A stretch of DNA of 64,000 bases from an uncultured Eubacteriales bacterium (GTDB lineage: Bacteria > Bacillota_I > Bacilli_A > RF39 > UBA660), in assembly GCA_905188025.1 (NCBI GenBank), contig CAJJKI010000006.1, positions 25,485 to 89,484 of the forward strand, in the 5' to 3' direction. The notes below the pieces were generated by a model. That model had not been told where the DNA came from and ran no database searches. It worked only from the letters and a program-made list of their open reading frames with translations. Both the position numbers and the translations under genes were made by a program. Shown piece by piece: positions 45,367-52,971 of the stretch (the stretch's first letter is position 1; each line of letters starts with the position of its first letter).

Positions 45367-45645
45367 TTATTCTTTTTCAAGTTTATTAATAATATCTTTA
45401 ATATAATCACTAGGAAAACTACCTTCAAGTCGAGCTAATTTTTTTCTTTTATAATCATTATCGACTTTAGTAATAACAGTAGTAGGAAATTTAGTAATTT
45501 CTTTTCTTAGAATATCATCGAGATTTGTATTACGAATATTAAGAGTAATATCATAATTAGCTTCATTAATAGCATCAGTTATATTTTTAATTGCTATTTT
45601 ACAAGCGTCACAACCATCTCTAGTAAAACAATCAATACGTATCAT
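45367..45645 (-). CDS. Thioredoxin/glutaredoxin-like protein with CxxC
   Basis: 92 residues. IDCFTRDGCDACKIAIKNI gives a strand followed by a CDAC motif (Cys13, Cys16) at the start of a helix, the redox site of the thioredoxin fold. KFPTTVITKV near 52-61 supplies the cis-proline strand. The start overlaps the upstream gene's stop (ATGA). Likely a small redoxin that could serve ribonucleotide reduction or disulfide chemistry in the infected cell. The partner enzyme is not in this window. Confidence 0.7.
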   Translation of the reverse strand: MIRIDCFTRDGCDACKIAIKNITDAINEANYDITLNIRNTNLDDILRKEITKFPTTVITKVDNDYKRKKLARLEGSFPSDYIKDIINKLEKE

Positions 45646-46235
45646 AACACAATAGCATTATTTTTAACAGCTTCTTTAATAGTATTAGGAACTCTAAGAA
45701 GAGTATTCTTAATCATTTCAGTAGTAAGACTATCAGAATATACATAAGTAGCATAAGTTCTCCAACTATCTTTAATTACAACAGCAAACTTATTCGGATT
45801 ATTAACATTAGTTTGAATATATTCTACTTTAGTATTCTGATATTTCCACATCCAAGCAATAGCATCAGCACACTTAGCACGAGTTATACAATCATGTTCA
45901 TCAATAAACGCTTCAACAAATATATTATTTGTTTGTCTTGTAGGTTCATCTCCAGTAAGATAATTAATATCATTACGAAGTTCTTCCCAAGTAACAGAAT
46001 TACTATATCGTTTATATTCTGTATCATCTCGATATATAATACAAGTAGGATATTCAGTAATATTCTTACCGGCAACAGCCTTTTCAAGTATCATATCTTC
46101 AAGAATAAGATGGTCAGGAAGATTTTTAAAATTACATTGAACGTTAGTACCAAATAAAGCTATATCAATAGCTTCTCTCATAGCTTTTGTTTTATCTTTA
46201 TCAGCATTTTTATAATAAAATTCAATTTTAACCAT
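45642..46235 (-). CDS. Thioredoxin-fold-like protein without CxxC
   Basis: 197 residues. The first ~95 look like a thioredoxin fold (VKIEFYYKN strand, helix, then EYPTCIIYRDDTEYKRYSNSVTWEELRNDI with a cis-Pro-type YPT and the final helix) but the usual CxxC after strand one is missing. The C-terminal half (RAKCADAIAWMWKYQNTKVEYIQ) is a different small domain. It is the first gene after a conserved regulatory element and overlaps the CDAC redoxin by four bases. A non-catalytic or altered-substrate redoxin is inferred. Confidence 0.5.
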   Translation of the reverse strand: MVKIEFYYKNADKDKTKAMREAIDIALFGTNVQCNFKNLPDHLILEDMILEKAVAGKNITEYPTCIIYRDDTEYKRYSNSVTWEELRNDINYLTGDEPTRQTNNIFVEAFIDEHDCITRAKCADAIAWMWKYQNTKVEYIQTNVNNPNKFAVVIKDSWRTYATYVYSDSLTTEMIKNTLLRVPNTIKEAVKNNAIVL

Positions 46236-46274
46236 AGTATTTGTATAATATAATGAGAATTTATAAAATTAGCT

Positions 46275-46371
46275 ATTTTAAAGCCCCACATTGAATGATA
46301 TTCATATTATGATAGATTAATCACAATAACAATTAAAATTCAATGTAGGGCAAAAGAATCATATCTATGAC
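46275..46371 (-). promoter_or_regulatory. Conserved regulatory element, copy 1
   Basis: Shares three blocks at nearly fixed spacing with 51220-51316: on the minus strand ATGATTCTTTTGCC, then TGATTAATCTATC (containing the palindrome GATTAATC), then GCYTTAAAAT. It lies about 40 bases before the thioredoxin-fold gene. In this copy GCCCTACATTGAAT can also pair with ATTCAATGTGGGGC across the element. A promoter or operator for leftward genes is likely. Confidence 0.6.
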
Positions 46372-46634
46372 TTTCCTAGCAGCTTGCGAAGATACTTTCT
46401 AATAGTGTAATCGCTTTGCACACCATGTAGAATATCACCATTACAATAAGCAGTAGGAGCATCACTAATACCAATACTACGCGCTTCTTGTCTACCAGTA
46501 TCAGTATATAGATTATACCTAATAAGATTAAACCTACCGGCAAACTCAGTAAGTGTAAGAGCTTTATGAAGCCTTTCTTCAAAAAGTTTACTAACATTGC
46601 AATCAGGTAAATAAAACAAGATTAACTTTTTCAT
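46365..46634 (-). CDS. Thioredoxin-fold-like protein, single Cys
   Basis: 89 residues. KLILFYLPDCNVSKLFEERLHKAL is a strand-plus-helix with one Cys (Cys12) where CxxC would be. RYNLYTDTGRQEARSIGISDAPTAYCNGDILHGV has the second strand, helix and a cis-Pro-type APT followed by a beta hairpin, as in glutaredoxins. Third redoxin-like gene in this cluster. It overlaps the upstream gene by four bases (ATGA). A monothiol redox role is inferred. Confidence 0.6.
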   Translation of the reverse strand: MKKLILFYLPDCNVSKLFEERLHKALTLTEFAGRFNLIRYNLYTDTGRQEARSIGISDAPTAYCNGDILHGVQSDYTIRKYLRKLLGKS

Positions 46635-46894
46635 AGATAAACTTCATTACCTTCAACTTTAGCATCACTAAAATGACTTTTAAAACTTTCAACACTTCTA
46701 CACCATAAAGGTTCAAGTCCATCAACTTTATAAATAACAGCAGGAATCCATTCACCTGTATCTGGATGTTTCATTTTAGTAATACTAATAATTATATATT
46801 CATTAGACGTTTTATTATGAATATAACGAGCACCAACTTTAAGCTTTAGCTGCTCCTCCTGTTCCTTCTCCAAATCCTTTGTTTCCACGTTCAC
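46631..46894 (-). CDS. DUF1653-like small protein
   Basis: 87 residues. VGARYIHNKTSNEYIIISITKMKHPDTGEWIPAVIYKVDGLEPLWCRSVESFKSHF follows the DUF1653 pattern (YxHxKxxxYxVxxxAxHxETxxxxVxYxxxxxxxWxRPxxxF), a family of unknown function common in phages. The start is a GTG at 46892-46894 preceded by AGGAG, one of the few clear Shine-Dalgarno sites here. It overlaps the end of the dUTPase gene by 56 bases in another frame. A shorter product cannot be excluded. Confidence 0.6.
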   Translation of the reverse strand: MNVETKDLEKEQEEQLKLKVGARYIHNKTSNEYIIISITKMKHPDTGEWIPAVIYKVDGLEPLWCRSVESFKSHFSDAKVEGNEVYL

Positions 46895-47507
46895 TTTCTC
46901 CTAATTCTTCAATAGATTTAACTTCTTTCCAAGTAATTCTCTGAGCACTATTAATAATAAGTTGACAACATCTATCTTTACCATCACAATTATATGGAGG
47001 AGTAGAAAGTTTACCAAGAATATTAGTAGTTGTAGCTCTAACATTATTAAGTTTAAGTCTAGCATTACCAACCATACTATTAGGTAAATGCATATGTTCT
47101 CTCAACTTATCAACTATTTCAGCAAGAGTAGATACAGCATGAACTAAATCTCTAGAAGTACGATTCTTAAAAATAATAAGAAGTTCTCCACGATAACCCC
47201 AATCAAGAGTACCAGGAGCATTAGGCATATAAAAGTCAGATTTAGTAAGATTACTTCTAGGACGTAAAGACATTTCATTAGGTTCACCATTAGCATCATC
47301 TCCAATATTAAATGCTAAACCTGTATGATAAATAAATCTATCTTTATCTACATCATATTCATAGCAAATAGGATAAATATCCATACAAGCATCACCTTCT
47401 TTACCATAAGTAGGTAGAATGGGTTGAATCATACAACATTTCTTTACATCTACAACATCTTCACTAAGAAGTTTAATTTCTTTCAGTTTAAATACTTTTA
47501 CTTCCAT
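46839..47507 (-). CDS. dut: dUTPase
   Basis: 222 residues from the ATG at 47507 (a TTG two codons upstream is less likely). Trimeric dUTPase motifs occur in order: I GDACMDIY (38-45), II RPRSNLTKSD (82-91), III NAPGTLDWGYRGEL (96-109) with the uracil-binding region, IV GDRCCQLII (near 178-187) and V RGNKGFGEGTGG at the C-terminus. It splits dUTP to dUMP and pyrophosphate, keeping uracil out of DNA and feeding thymidylate synthesis. It is near ThyX and dNMP kinase. An insert of about 30 residues lies between motifs III and IV, longer than in cellular enzymes. Confidence 0.9.
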   Translation of the reverse strand: MEVKVFKLKEIKLLSEDVVDVKKCCMIQPILPTYGKEGDACMDIYPICYEYDVDKDRFIYHTGLAFNIGDDANGEPNEMSLRPRSNLTKSDFYMPNAPGTLDWGYRGELLIIFKNRTSRDLVHAVSTLAEIVDKLREHMHLPNSMVGNARLKLNNVRATTTNILGKLSTPPYNCDGKDRCCQLIINSAQRITWKEVKSIEELGESERGNKGFGEGTGGAAKA

Positions 47508-47526
47508 ATACAATTAAATTATTAAA

Positions 47527-48588
47527 TTAAAGAGCTTCTGCAAGAGCAAAAGCATTTTCTATTTTTCTTGATTTATCACCATAACAAATACTATCAAATC
47601 GCTTAGTACCTTCAATATTATCTATATTAGAATAATATCCACTAATAGCATTAACTGCACCCCAAGCTGTACCAAGAATATCTCTTTGACCTGGACCATC
47701 AAAATAATAACTATAAGTATCAGAAATAACATTCATTTTTCTACTACTTATTTTACTATCAGTTAAAGCTAAACCACTACGATAAGCAATATCTTTAATA
47801 GTATGTCCTGTATCTTTTAGACGTTGAATTTCATCACTAGTAAGAAGATTTTCTCCAATAAATTGAATTACATCTTCGTCAGTAACTTTAATATTAGCAA
47901 GTAAATTACAATATTGACCAAATTCTTCAGATTTAATTTTACTAATTCCAAGTATTTCTTGTGCAACAGAAATCTTATTATGAACACTAGTTGTATGTCG
48001 AAAACTAACATAATTACTACTAGTACGAATAGCAGCATTAAGAGTATTTTGACAAATAACTCTAATAGGAATAAATAAAATCTTAACTCCACCACTACCA
48101 TCATGAGTATTAGTAAATACTAGATAATTTTCAACAGGGTCACCTTTAATAAGAATATTATTAGGAAGTTTAGCACTTACAAATATTCTCTCACCATTTC
48201 CCCAAAATCCAGCAGTTTGCCAAATAGCAGAATTTTTACCAATAGCGTCATCAAAGAAATTAAAAGCATCATTGTTTTGTACAATAGTATATTTACTTTT
48301 AACAACACCTAAAGGAATATTGTAATCAGTACGATAGGTAGCAAAGGCGTTATCACACTTACGATAAATGTCAGTACCAAAAACATGAGCGCCTTCTTTT
48401 TGTTCTTTAATAATTCGGTCAAGTTCTTCATCAGTTCCAGTAAGTTTAATAGGCATTTTACCAACTAGTTCACATTTAGCTACATTAAAATTAAGTCCAG
48501 CTTTAAGTATAACTTCTTTAGCAGTAGCACAATCTGATACATCAATAGCACCAGAATAAGCCCAAGGTTTACCTTTTACTTTATACAT
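47527..48588 (-). CDS. DUF932 / phage-plasmid-like protein
   Basis: 353 residues. The core VVKSKYTIVQNNDAFNFFDDAIG (about 97-119) and IPIRVICQNTLNAAIR...FRHTTSVHNKISVAQEIL (about 175-220) match DUF932, a family frequent in phages and plasmids near replication or recombination genes. Its biochemical role is unknown; links to DNA metabolism are suggested only by neighbourhood. Length is usual for the family. The ATG follows a TATTAT leader, two bases before the stop of the small gene upstream. Confidence 0.8.
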   Translation of the reverse strand: MYKVKGKPWAYSGAIDVSDCATAKEVILKAGLNFNVAKCELVGKMPIKLTGTDEELDRIIKEQKEGAHVFGTDIYRKCDNAFATYRTDYNIPLGVVKSKYTIVQNNDAFNFFDDAIGKNSAIWQTAGFWGNGERIFVSAKLPNNILIKGDPVENYLVFTNTHDGSGGVKILFIPIRVICQNTLNAAIRTSSNYVSFRHTTSVHNKISVAQEILGISKIKSEEFGQYCNLLANIKVTDEDVIQFIGENLLTSDEIQRLKDTGHTIKDIAYRSGLALTDSKISSRKMNVISDTYSYYFDGPGQRDILGTAWGAVNAISGYYSNIDNIEGTKRFDSICYGDKSRKIENAFALAEAL

Positions 48589-48589
48589 A

Positions 48590-48709
48590 TTATTTATGAC
48601 TTATACGTAACATAACACTTTCAATATCTCTAACAGCTTGGTCTTTATTAACACCATAAGTATCCATATACCATTTTATTAATTCTTTTACTTTTTCTTC
48701 TAGTTCCAT
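48590..48709 (-). CDS. Small helical protein
   Basis: 39 residues, starting MELEEKVKELIKWYMDTYGVNKDQAVRDIESVML. The frame stays open upstream to 48817 through the repeat pair, but that part encodes a Leu-rich run with repeat-derived LPVE, so the ATG at 48709 is the more credible start. One or two amphipathic helices. No family was recognised. Confidence 0.5.
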   Translation of the reverse strand: MELEEKVKELIKWYMDTYGVNKDQAVRDIESVMLRISHK

Positions 48710-48732
48710 AATTAGCAAGATTAGTAGTGTTG

Positions 48733-48775
48733 ACTCCCCGTGGAGGATGAACTTAATTCTGTTCTCTACGGGGAG
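48733..48775. repeat. Facing pair of dispersed repeats forming a short hairpin
   Basis: Reverse copy 48733-48749 (ACTCCCCGTGGAGGATG) and forward copy 48762-48775 (TCTCTACGGGGAGT) are 12 bases apart. ACTCCCCGT pairs perfectly with ACGGGGAGT and GAG with CTC beyond one G/T position. It sits between two small leftward genes and shows directly that the repeat can act as the arms of a stem-loop. Confidence 0.85.
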
Positions 48776-48785
48776 TATAACCAAA

Positions 48786-49022
48786 TTATTTAATAATAAG
48801 ACTAGTATTTTCAACAAGTTTAGCTATACTAATATCTCTACCATCATTAAGAATATTCTTCATAGTAGTTTTATTAACACTGCTACTTCTAGTCATTTCA
48901 TGTTGATGATTAAAGAAAGTATTAAGTAAATCAAAATTAATTTTATTAGCTAAATCACCAATAGGTTTTTCAATTTCAAATTTAACTTTAATACAATCTA
49001 AATCATCAAGTATTTTTAACAT
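48786..49022 (-). CDS. Hypothetical small protein
   Basis: 78 residues. A beta-rich start (MLKILDDLDCIKVKFEIEKPIGDLANKINFDLLNTFF) is followed by HQHEMTRSSSVNKTTMKNILNDGRDISIAKLVENTSL, helical and polar. The start overlaps the 54-residue gene upstream by 17 bases. No family was recognised; ends 11 bases before the repeat hairpin. Confidence 0.5.
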   Translation of the reverse strand: MLKILDDLDCIKVKFEIEKPIGDLANKINFDLLNTFFNHQHEMTRSSSVNKTTMKNILNDGRDISIAKLVENTSLIIK

Positions 49023-49170
49023 ATTTACATAAAAGTGTTACTTCTTTATCATCTTTAATTCCAATTGTAGTATAAAGAAATTCTTCACCATCATTTAAAT
49101 CATCAGTGAAATTAATACCACTATAATTTTCAACATGAAAATGTTTAAGTTTATCAATCTCTGAAGTCAT
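49006..49170 (-). CDS. Hypothetical small protein (overlapping)
   Basis: 54 residues, starting MTSEIDKLKHFHVENYSGINF and ending CKYVKNT. It overlaps the end of thyX by 17 bases and the start of the next gene by 17 bases, filling exactly what would otherwise be a gap in the operon. That, with an ATG start and a composition like its neighbours, supports a real gene. No family was recognised. Confidence 0.55.
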   Translation of the reverse strand: MTSEIDKLKHFHVENYSGINFTDDLNDGEEFLYTTIGIKDDKEVTLLCKYVKNT

Positions 49171-50023
49171 ATCCAAGTTCCATTAAATTATTTCTAATCA
49201 TATCAGCTATAATAATACAATTAGGATGAGGAGTACCAGTAGTACCATAATAACGTAAATCAATAATATGACGCCATTCTCTTACGGAATATGTATAAAT
49301 ACATCTAGTAGCAGTATCAAGAGGAAGTTTACCACGAGCATCTTGACGACGGATTTTATATTTATCTACAAGAATTTTATATTCTTCAAAATCTCTTTTA
49401 CATCCATTAAGATAAACATTTATAGCTTCATTTAAATCAGCATTTATAGCTTCATTTAAAATAATATTATTATCATTATTAAATAATTCAGCTTCTTCTT
49501 TACTTATCCAATGAGGTCTACAAATACTTCCATCTTCATAAACATATCTAGTTGATTTTTCAGCAATACTATTAGGACTAACGCGGTTTAATTCACGAGA
49601 AGTGCTAATTTGTGTATCAACACAAAAAGTATATCTCATCATATGAAATCCTATTTCAGTATTACGAAAATCTTCAATAGGAACAATATATTTAGATAGA
49701 TAACCAAATTGTGTTTTATGGTCTAAAACCCAATTACCATTAACAGTTATATAATAAACATGTTTTTCATAATGATAACTAAAACCAATAGTATTAGCAT
49801 AATTAATAATAATAGTTTCTAAAGTTTTATCACTATCATTAGCAATCATATAATAAGTTCCATGACGAAACATACTCCAATGTTCATCATTAATAAGTCG
49901 TTTAATAGTAGCTTCATCATTACCTGTTTCTCTACCATAACAAACTCTTGCACATCTAGCAACATGAGCTTTAGCATCATCTCCTTGTTGCCAAAGTTCA
50001 ACTTTTGGTTCAATTATTTTCAT
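49154..50023 (-). CDS. thyX: Flavin-dependent thymidylate synthase (ThyX) with altered motif
   Basis: 289 residues. The C-terminal part (RRQDARGKLPLDTATRCIYTYSVREWRHIIDLR) and the central STSRELNR...SIAEKSTRY match ThyX, which makes dTMP from dUMP with FAD and methylenetetrahydrofolate. The signature RHRxxSxNExSxRY reads RVSPNSIAEKSTRY (147-160): the final Ser-Thr-Arg-Tyr is kept, but the His and second Arg of RHR are replaced by Val and Ser. Those residues help bind flavin and dUMP, so activity may be changed. Residues ~180-200 hold a duplicated segment (NEAINADLNEAIN). It overlaps its neighbours by 14-17 bases and works with dUTPase and dNMP kinase. Confidence 0.82.
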   Translation of the reverse strand: MKIIEPKVELWQQGDDAKAHVARCARVCYGRETGNDEATIKRLINDEHWSMFRHGTYYMIANDSDKTLETIIINYANTIGFSYHYEKHVYYITVNGNWVLDHKTQFGYLSKYIVPIEDFRNTEIGFHMMRYTFCVDTQISTSRELNRVSPNSIAEKSTRYVYEDGSICRPHWISKEEAELFNNDNNIILNEAINADLNEAINVYLNGCKRDFEEYKILVDKYKIRRQDARGKLPLDTATRCIYTYSVREWRHIIDLRYYGTTGTPHPNCIIIADMIRNNLMELGYDFRD

Positions 50024-50393
50024 CTTCTTGATTATTATAAAAATCTTTAACTACATTTCCAAATATACTATAAAAATGTTCTTTAGGTATAATATTAATA
50101 GGCTGTATAGAATCAAGCTTTTTAAAAAACTCTTTAAGACCTTTATTTCTAATCCATAAAGTATCATAAGTAGCAGTTATATAATTATCTTTATCCATGT
50201 CACAAGCTATAAAGCAAGTTTCACTATCAAGCTTATCTATACATTCTTTACATACAATAGCTTCAGCTATTTGTTTACTCTTACTAGCATCTTCTTCAAC
50301 AGAATTTCCAAGTGGAGTATAACCAATAACCTTACCACAACATATACAAACTCTAGCAAGAGCATTTATACCAAAAATAGGATGTAATTTCAT
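50010..50393 (-). CDS. Zinc-ribbon-like small protein
   Basis: 127 residues. CICCGK (17-22) and CKEC (47-51 region) form a likely four-cysteine zinc site, separated by a Ser/Glu-rich loop. The C-terminal 70 residues are mixed strands and helices with no motif. It overlaps thyX by 14 bases and the dNMP kinase by four (ATGA). Nucleic-acid binding is possible for such ribbons, but no family was recognised. Confidence 0.5.
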   Translation of the reverse strand: MKLHPIFGINALARVCICCGKVIGYTPLGNSVEEDASKSKQIAEAIVCKECIDKLDSETCFIACDMDKDNYITATYDTLWIRNKGLKEFFKKLDSIQPINIIPKEHFYSIFGNVVKDFYNNQEDENN

Positions 50394-51115
50394 ACCATAT
50401 AATCAGTTACAAATTTAAGAACTTTATAGAAAAGACCAACAAGAGTACCAGTATTATCAATAACATAATCATCATCACAAATTTTTATTTGTTCACTTTC
50501 ATGATTATCATTATTAACTCTTCTATCTACTCTTATTATTTTTCCACCACATACTTTAATAACATTACATTCATTATCAAATCTAGCATCAGCAATAATA
50601 CATTGACCTAGTTTATTTCTAATATCAAATGCTTTATTAATAGTATAATGAACAAAAGCATTGTGCCAAAAATGATTTCTAATAACATTAGTACCATAAT
50701 ATTGGAGAAGAACTCTAATTTTAATAGAAATATTATTATTTAAAGAAAGAAGTGAAGATAAATTATCATAATTAAATTCTCCTATATTATTAATAACTCT
50801 ATATGCATCTTTGATATTAGTAGAAACAATACCAGTTCTAAAATTATAATAATTTTCTTCTTTAATATCTTGCCTATCAAGAAGTTTACGGTCAATATTA
50901 CAAAATGCAGCAATATCATCTTTAAGTTTATCAGCAAAATGAATAATTATTTCATCATTTTCGATAAAATCATTTTTATGATAAAGAAGCCAAGTATCAT
51001 AATTAGCTTTCATAATACCATCATGAAGAATATAACTAATCATAGAAGCAACTGTATCTTTACCACTTCCTTTAAATCCTTTAATACCAACAATAGAAAC
51101 TTTATTAATACTCAT
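50390..51115 (-). CDS. Deoxynucleoside monophosphate kinase-like P-loop protein
   Basis: 241 residues from the ATG at 51115; an upstream in-frame GTG/ATT-type extension lies in the regulatory region and is rejected. GIKGFKGSGKDTVASMISYIL contains a Walker A (GFKGSGKDT, 13-21). HFADKLKDDIAAFCNIDRKLLDRQ, VRVLLQYYGTNVIRNHFWHNAF and IIADARFDNECNVI follow the phage dNMP-kinase pattern (LKxxL, QxxGTexxR, DvRFxNE). It phosphorylates dNMPs for DNA synthesis. It is preceded by a conserved regulatory element and a terminator, so it heads its own operon with ThyX. Confidence 0.78.
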   Translation of the reverse strand: MSINKVSIVGIKGFKGSGKDTVASMISYILHDGIMKANYDTWLLYHKNDFIENDEIIIHFADKLKDDIAAFCNIDRKLLDRQDIKEENYYNFRTGIVSTNIKDAYRVINNIGEFNYDNLSSLLSLNNNISIKIRVLLQYYGTNVIRNHFWHNAFVHYTINKAFDIRNKLGQCIIADARFDNECNVIKVCGGKIIRVDRRVNNDNHESEQIKICDDDYVIDNTGTLVGLFYKVLKFVTDYMV

Positions 51116-51219
51116 AGTAATTTGTTTTTGTTTATCAAGACAAATATAAAAATATAATAGGAATTTACTAGTAAATATGATGCTGAATTTAATGTTAAAT
51201 ATCATGGTGAAAATGACGC

Positions 51220-51316
51220 ATTTTAAGGCTCACCATAACAAGCAAATTTTATCGTGATAGATTAATCATTCTGATATATAAAATTGAATACAGGCAAAAA
51301 GAATCATGTCTACGAG
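51220..51316 (-). promoter_or_regulatory. Conserved regulatory element, copy 2
   Basis: Same three blocks as 46275-46371: ATTTTAAGGC at 51220, GATAGATTAATCA 36 bases on (identical spacing in both copies), and GGCAAAAAGAATCATGTCTACGA at about 74. It sits between a terminator and the dNMP kinase start. The hairpin possible in copy 1 is not preserved here, pointing to a DNA signal (promoter/operator). A separate small inverted repeat ATGGTGA/TCACCAT flanks it. Confidence 0.6.
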
Positions 51317-51353
51317 CGTGTCATATACAATTTTACACCCATATAAAACAGAA

Positions 51354-51385
51354 AAGCCTAGCACATCATATTGTGTACTAGGCTT
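51354..51385 (-). terminator. Minus-strand terminator after the ligase operon
   Basis: AAGCCTAG and CTAGGCTT are perfect arms with GCACA-T/TGTGTA further pairing inside. Leftward the stem ends in TTTTCTGTTTTA. It follows the stop at 51390 by four bases. Confidence 0.85.
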
Positions 51386-51389
51386 CACC

Positions 51390-51773
51390 TTATTCAATAT
51401 CTATATGATAAATAATACAAAAATCATTACGTCCTTCTACAAACTTAACATTAATATTAAAATCATCTTTAGACATAACAAAAGCATTACGCAATCTTGT
51501 ATCAAGAAGTCTAATAACTATATTAGGAATATATAACTTAAATCCAGTATTAGCATCTCGAATAATAGGAACACTATTATTAATTCTATTATCATTATAC
51601 AAAATCACATAAAGTTCATTACTTTTAGTTATATCATTATATCTAACAGCAAAATTATAACTTTTAGCATCATAATCAGTAAATAGAATAATAGATTTAT
51701 AATAACAACTAAAATAAGATTTAGTTCTATCAAAATTATTATTTCTAATTACATTATAATCTAGTATCTCCAT
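51390..51773 (-). CDS. Hypothetical protein
   Basis: 127 residues, apparently all-beta (YFSCYYKSIILFTDYDAKSYNFAVRYNDITKSNELYVILYND; GFKLYIPNIVIRLLD). No motif or membrane segment is seen. The start overlaps the end of the ligase gene by 20 bases and it is the last gene before a strong terminator, so it is co-expressed with ligase. Function unknown. Confidence 0.5.
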   Translation of the reverse strand: MEILDYNVIRNNNFDRTKSYFSCYYKSIILFTDYDAKSYNFAVRYNDITKSNELYVILYNDNRINNSVPIIRDANTGFKLYIPNIVIRLLDTRLRNAFVMSKDDFNINVKFVEGRNDFCIIYHIDIE

Positions 51774-52971
51774 TTATAACAACAGTTTTAATATGAAATG
51801 GAACTCTAGCAACGCCACTTCGTTCGCCATATTCTATATGAACAGTTCTACCAATATAAGATTGAGAATCAAATAAAACTTCCTGTTGAACAATATGACT
51901 AGTGCTTAAACGAGTTTCAAATTTTTCATCATTAATATCATTTTTACAAAGAAGAATAGGTAAATCACGTTTCTTTTCTTTATAAATATCAAGAATTATA
52001 AAATCTCCTTCAGCAGCATCTTTGAATTTTTCCATATAATTAGCTCTTCTTCTACCATATTGATAATCAGTTTCTGTATTACGAAGTATAAGACCTTCAA
52101 ATCCTATATTAATAAAATTATTTCTAGCTTTAATAGCTTTATCATTATTATTAATATATATACTAGGAAGAATAATCAATCGTTCTTTATTATTATAATG
52201 TTCTTTAATAGTATTAAAAGAAGTAGGGTTTTTAATATGATAACGATATATATTTCTATGAGCTTGGTCACCCTCCATCATAATATCATAACACCAAAAT
52301 TGAAGAAGTTTATTTTCAGTACAATTAGCATCTTTAACAAAATGATTAATTTGATTAACAGTATAACCCGGAAGATAAACTTCGCCATCAAGTGCTGCAA
52401 ATCCGTTAATCATATCGTCGATAATATTTGTATTAATAGTAGCAAGCAAATAATCTTCAAGATAGCCAAGAGTATGCCAAGTAAGACCTTCACGACTTTG
52501 GAAACGAAGCCTAACAGGTTTAAACATATCATTTTGAGTATAAGCAGTAACAATACAACGTAGACCATTAATCTTATACTGACCATACATACAACTGACT
52601 TTTTTCCAAACATTACCATTATACGTTTTAGCAAGCATTGGAAGTAGAAGATTACTGTTTCCATTACTAAGGTCTTTAGGTAGATAAGTATTTAGAAAAT
52701 TAAATAGAGTATCATTATCTCCATCCTCCACGGGGGGTAAACCCTGCATATCACAAAGTTCATTAAGATATGTATATCCTTGTTTAATCTTATCATTATA
52801 TCTACTTTCAAGTTCTTTTTGACCATCTTTTTGAGTAACAGCATAAACTTCTTTACGAATATTACCTCGTACAAGACCATAAAAAACAGTGATACTATTA
52901 GTACCACTGTCAAGTTCAGCCCACCAAACAGTAGGCACACCATTGTTATTTCTACGATAAAGTTTATTCAT
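51754..52971 (-). CDS. ATP-dependent-type DNA ligase with WGR-like N-terminus
   Basis: 405 residues from the ATG at 52971. An N-terminal WGR-like module (VWWAELDSGTNSITVFYGLVRG) precedes the nucleotidyltransferase core. Ligase motifs: I YKINGLR with catalytic Lys133 (the common KxDG is KxNG, as in several phage ligases), III ALDGEVYLPG (near 193), IV FEGLILRN (near 308) and V YMEKFKD (near 328), then an OB-like C-terminus. It seals nicks during replication and recombination. A dispersed repeat (52722-52738, read PPVED) falls in the linker between WGR-like and catalytic domains. Its start overlaps the gene upstream. Confidence 0.85.
   Translation of the reverse strand: MNKLYRRNNNGVPTVWWAELDSGTNSITVFYGLVRGNIRKEVYAVTQKDGQKELESRYNDKIKQGYTYLNELCDMQGLPPVEDGDNDTLFNFLNTYLPKDLSNGNSNLLLPMLAKTYNGNVWKKVSCMYGQYKINGLRCIVTAYTQNDMFKPVRLRFQSREGLTWHTLGYLEDYLLATINTNIIDDMINGFAALDGEVYLPGYTVNQINHFVKDANCTENKLLQFWCYDIMMEGDQAHRNIYRYHIKNPTSFNTIKEHYNNKERLIILPSIYINNNDKAIKARNNFINIGFEGLILRNTETDYQYGRRRANYMEKFKDAAEGDFIILDIYKEKKRDLPILLCKNDINDEKFETRLSTSHIVQQEVLFDSQSYIGRTVHIEYGERSGVARVPFHIKTVVINGDTRL
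52722..52738 (+). repeat. Dispersed GC-rich repeat in the ligase gene
   Basis: CATCCTCCACGGGGGGT on the plus strand; in the leftward gene it is read PPVED, in an interdomain linker. Confidence 0.85.
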
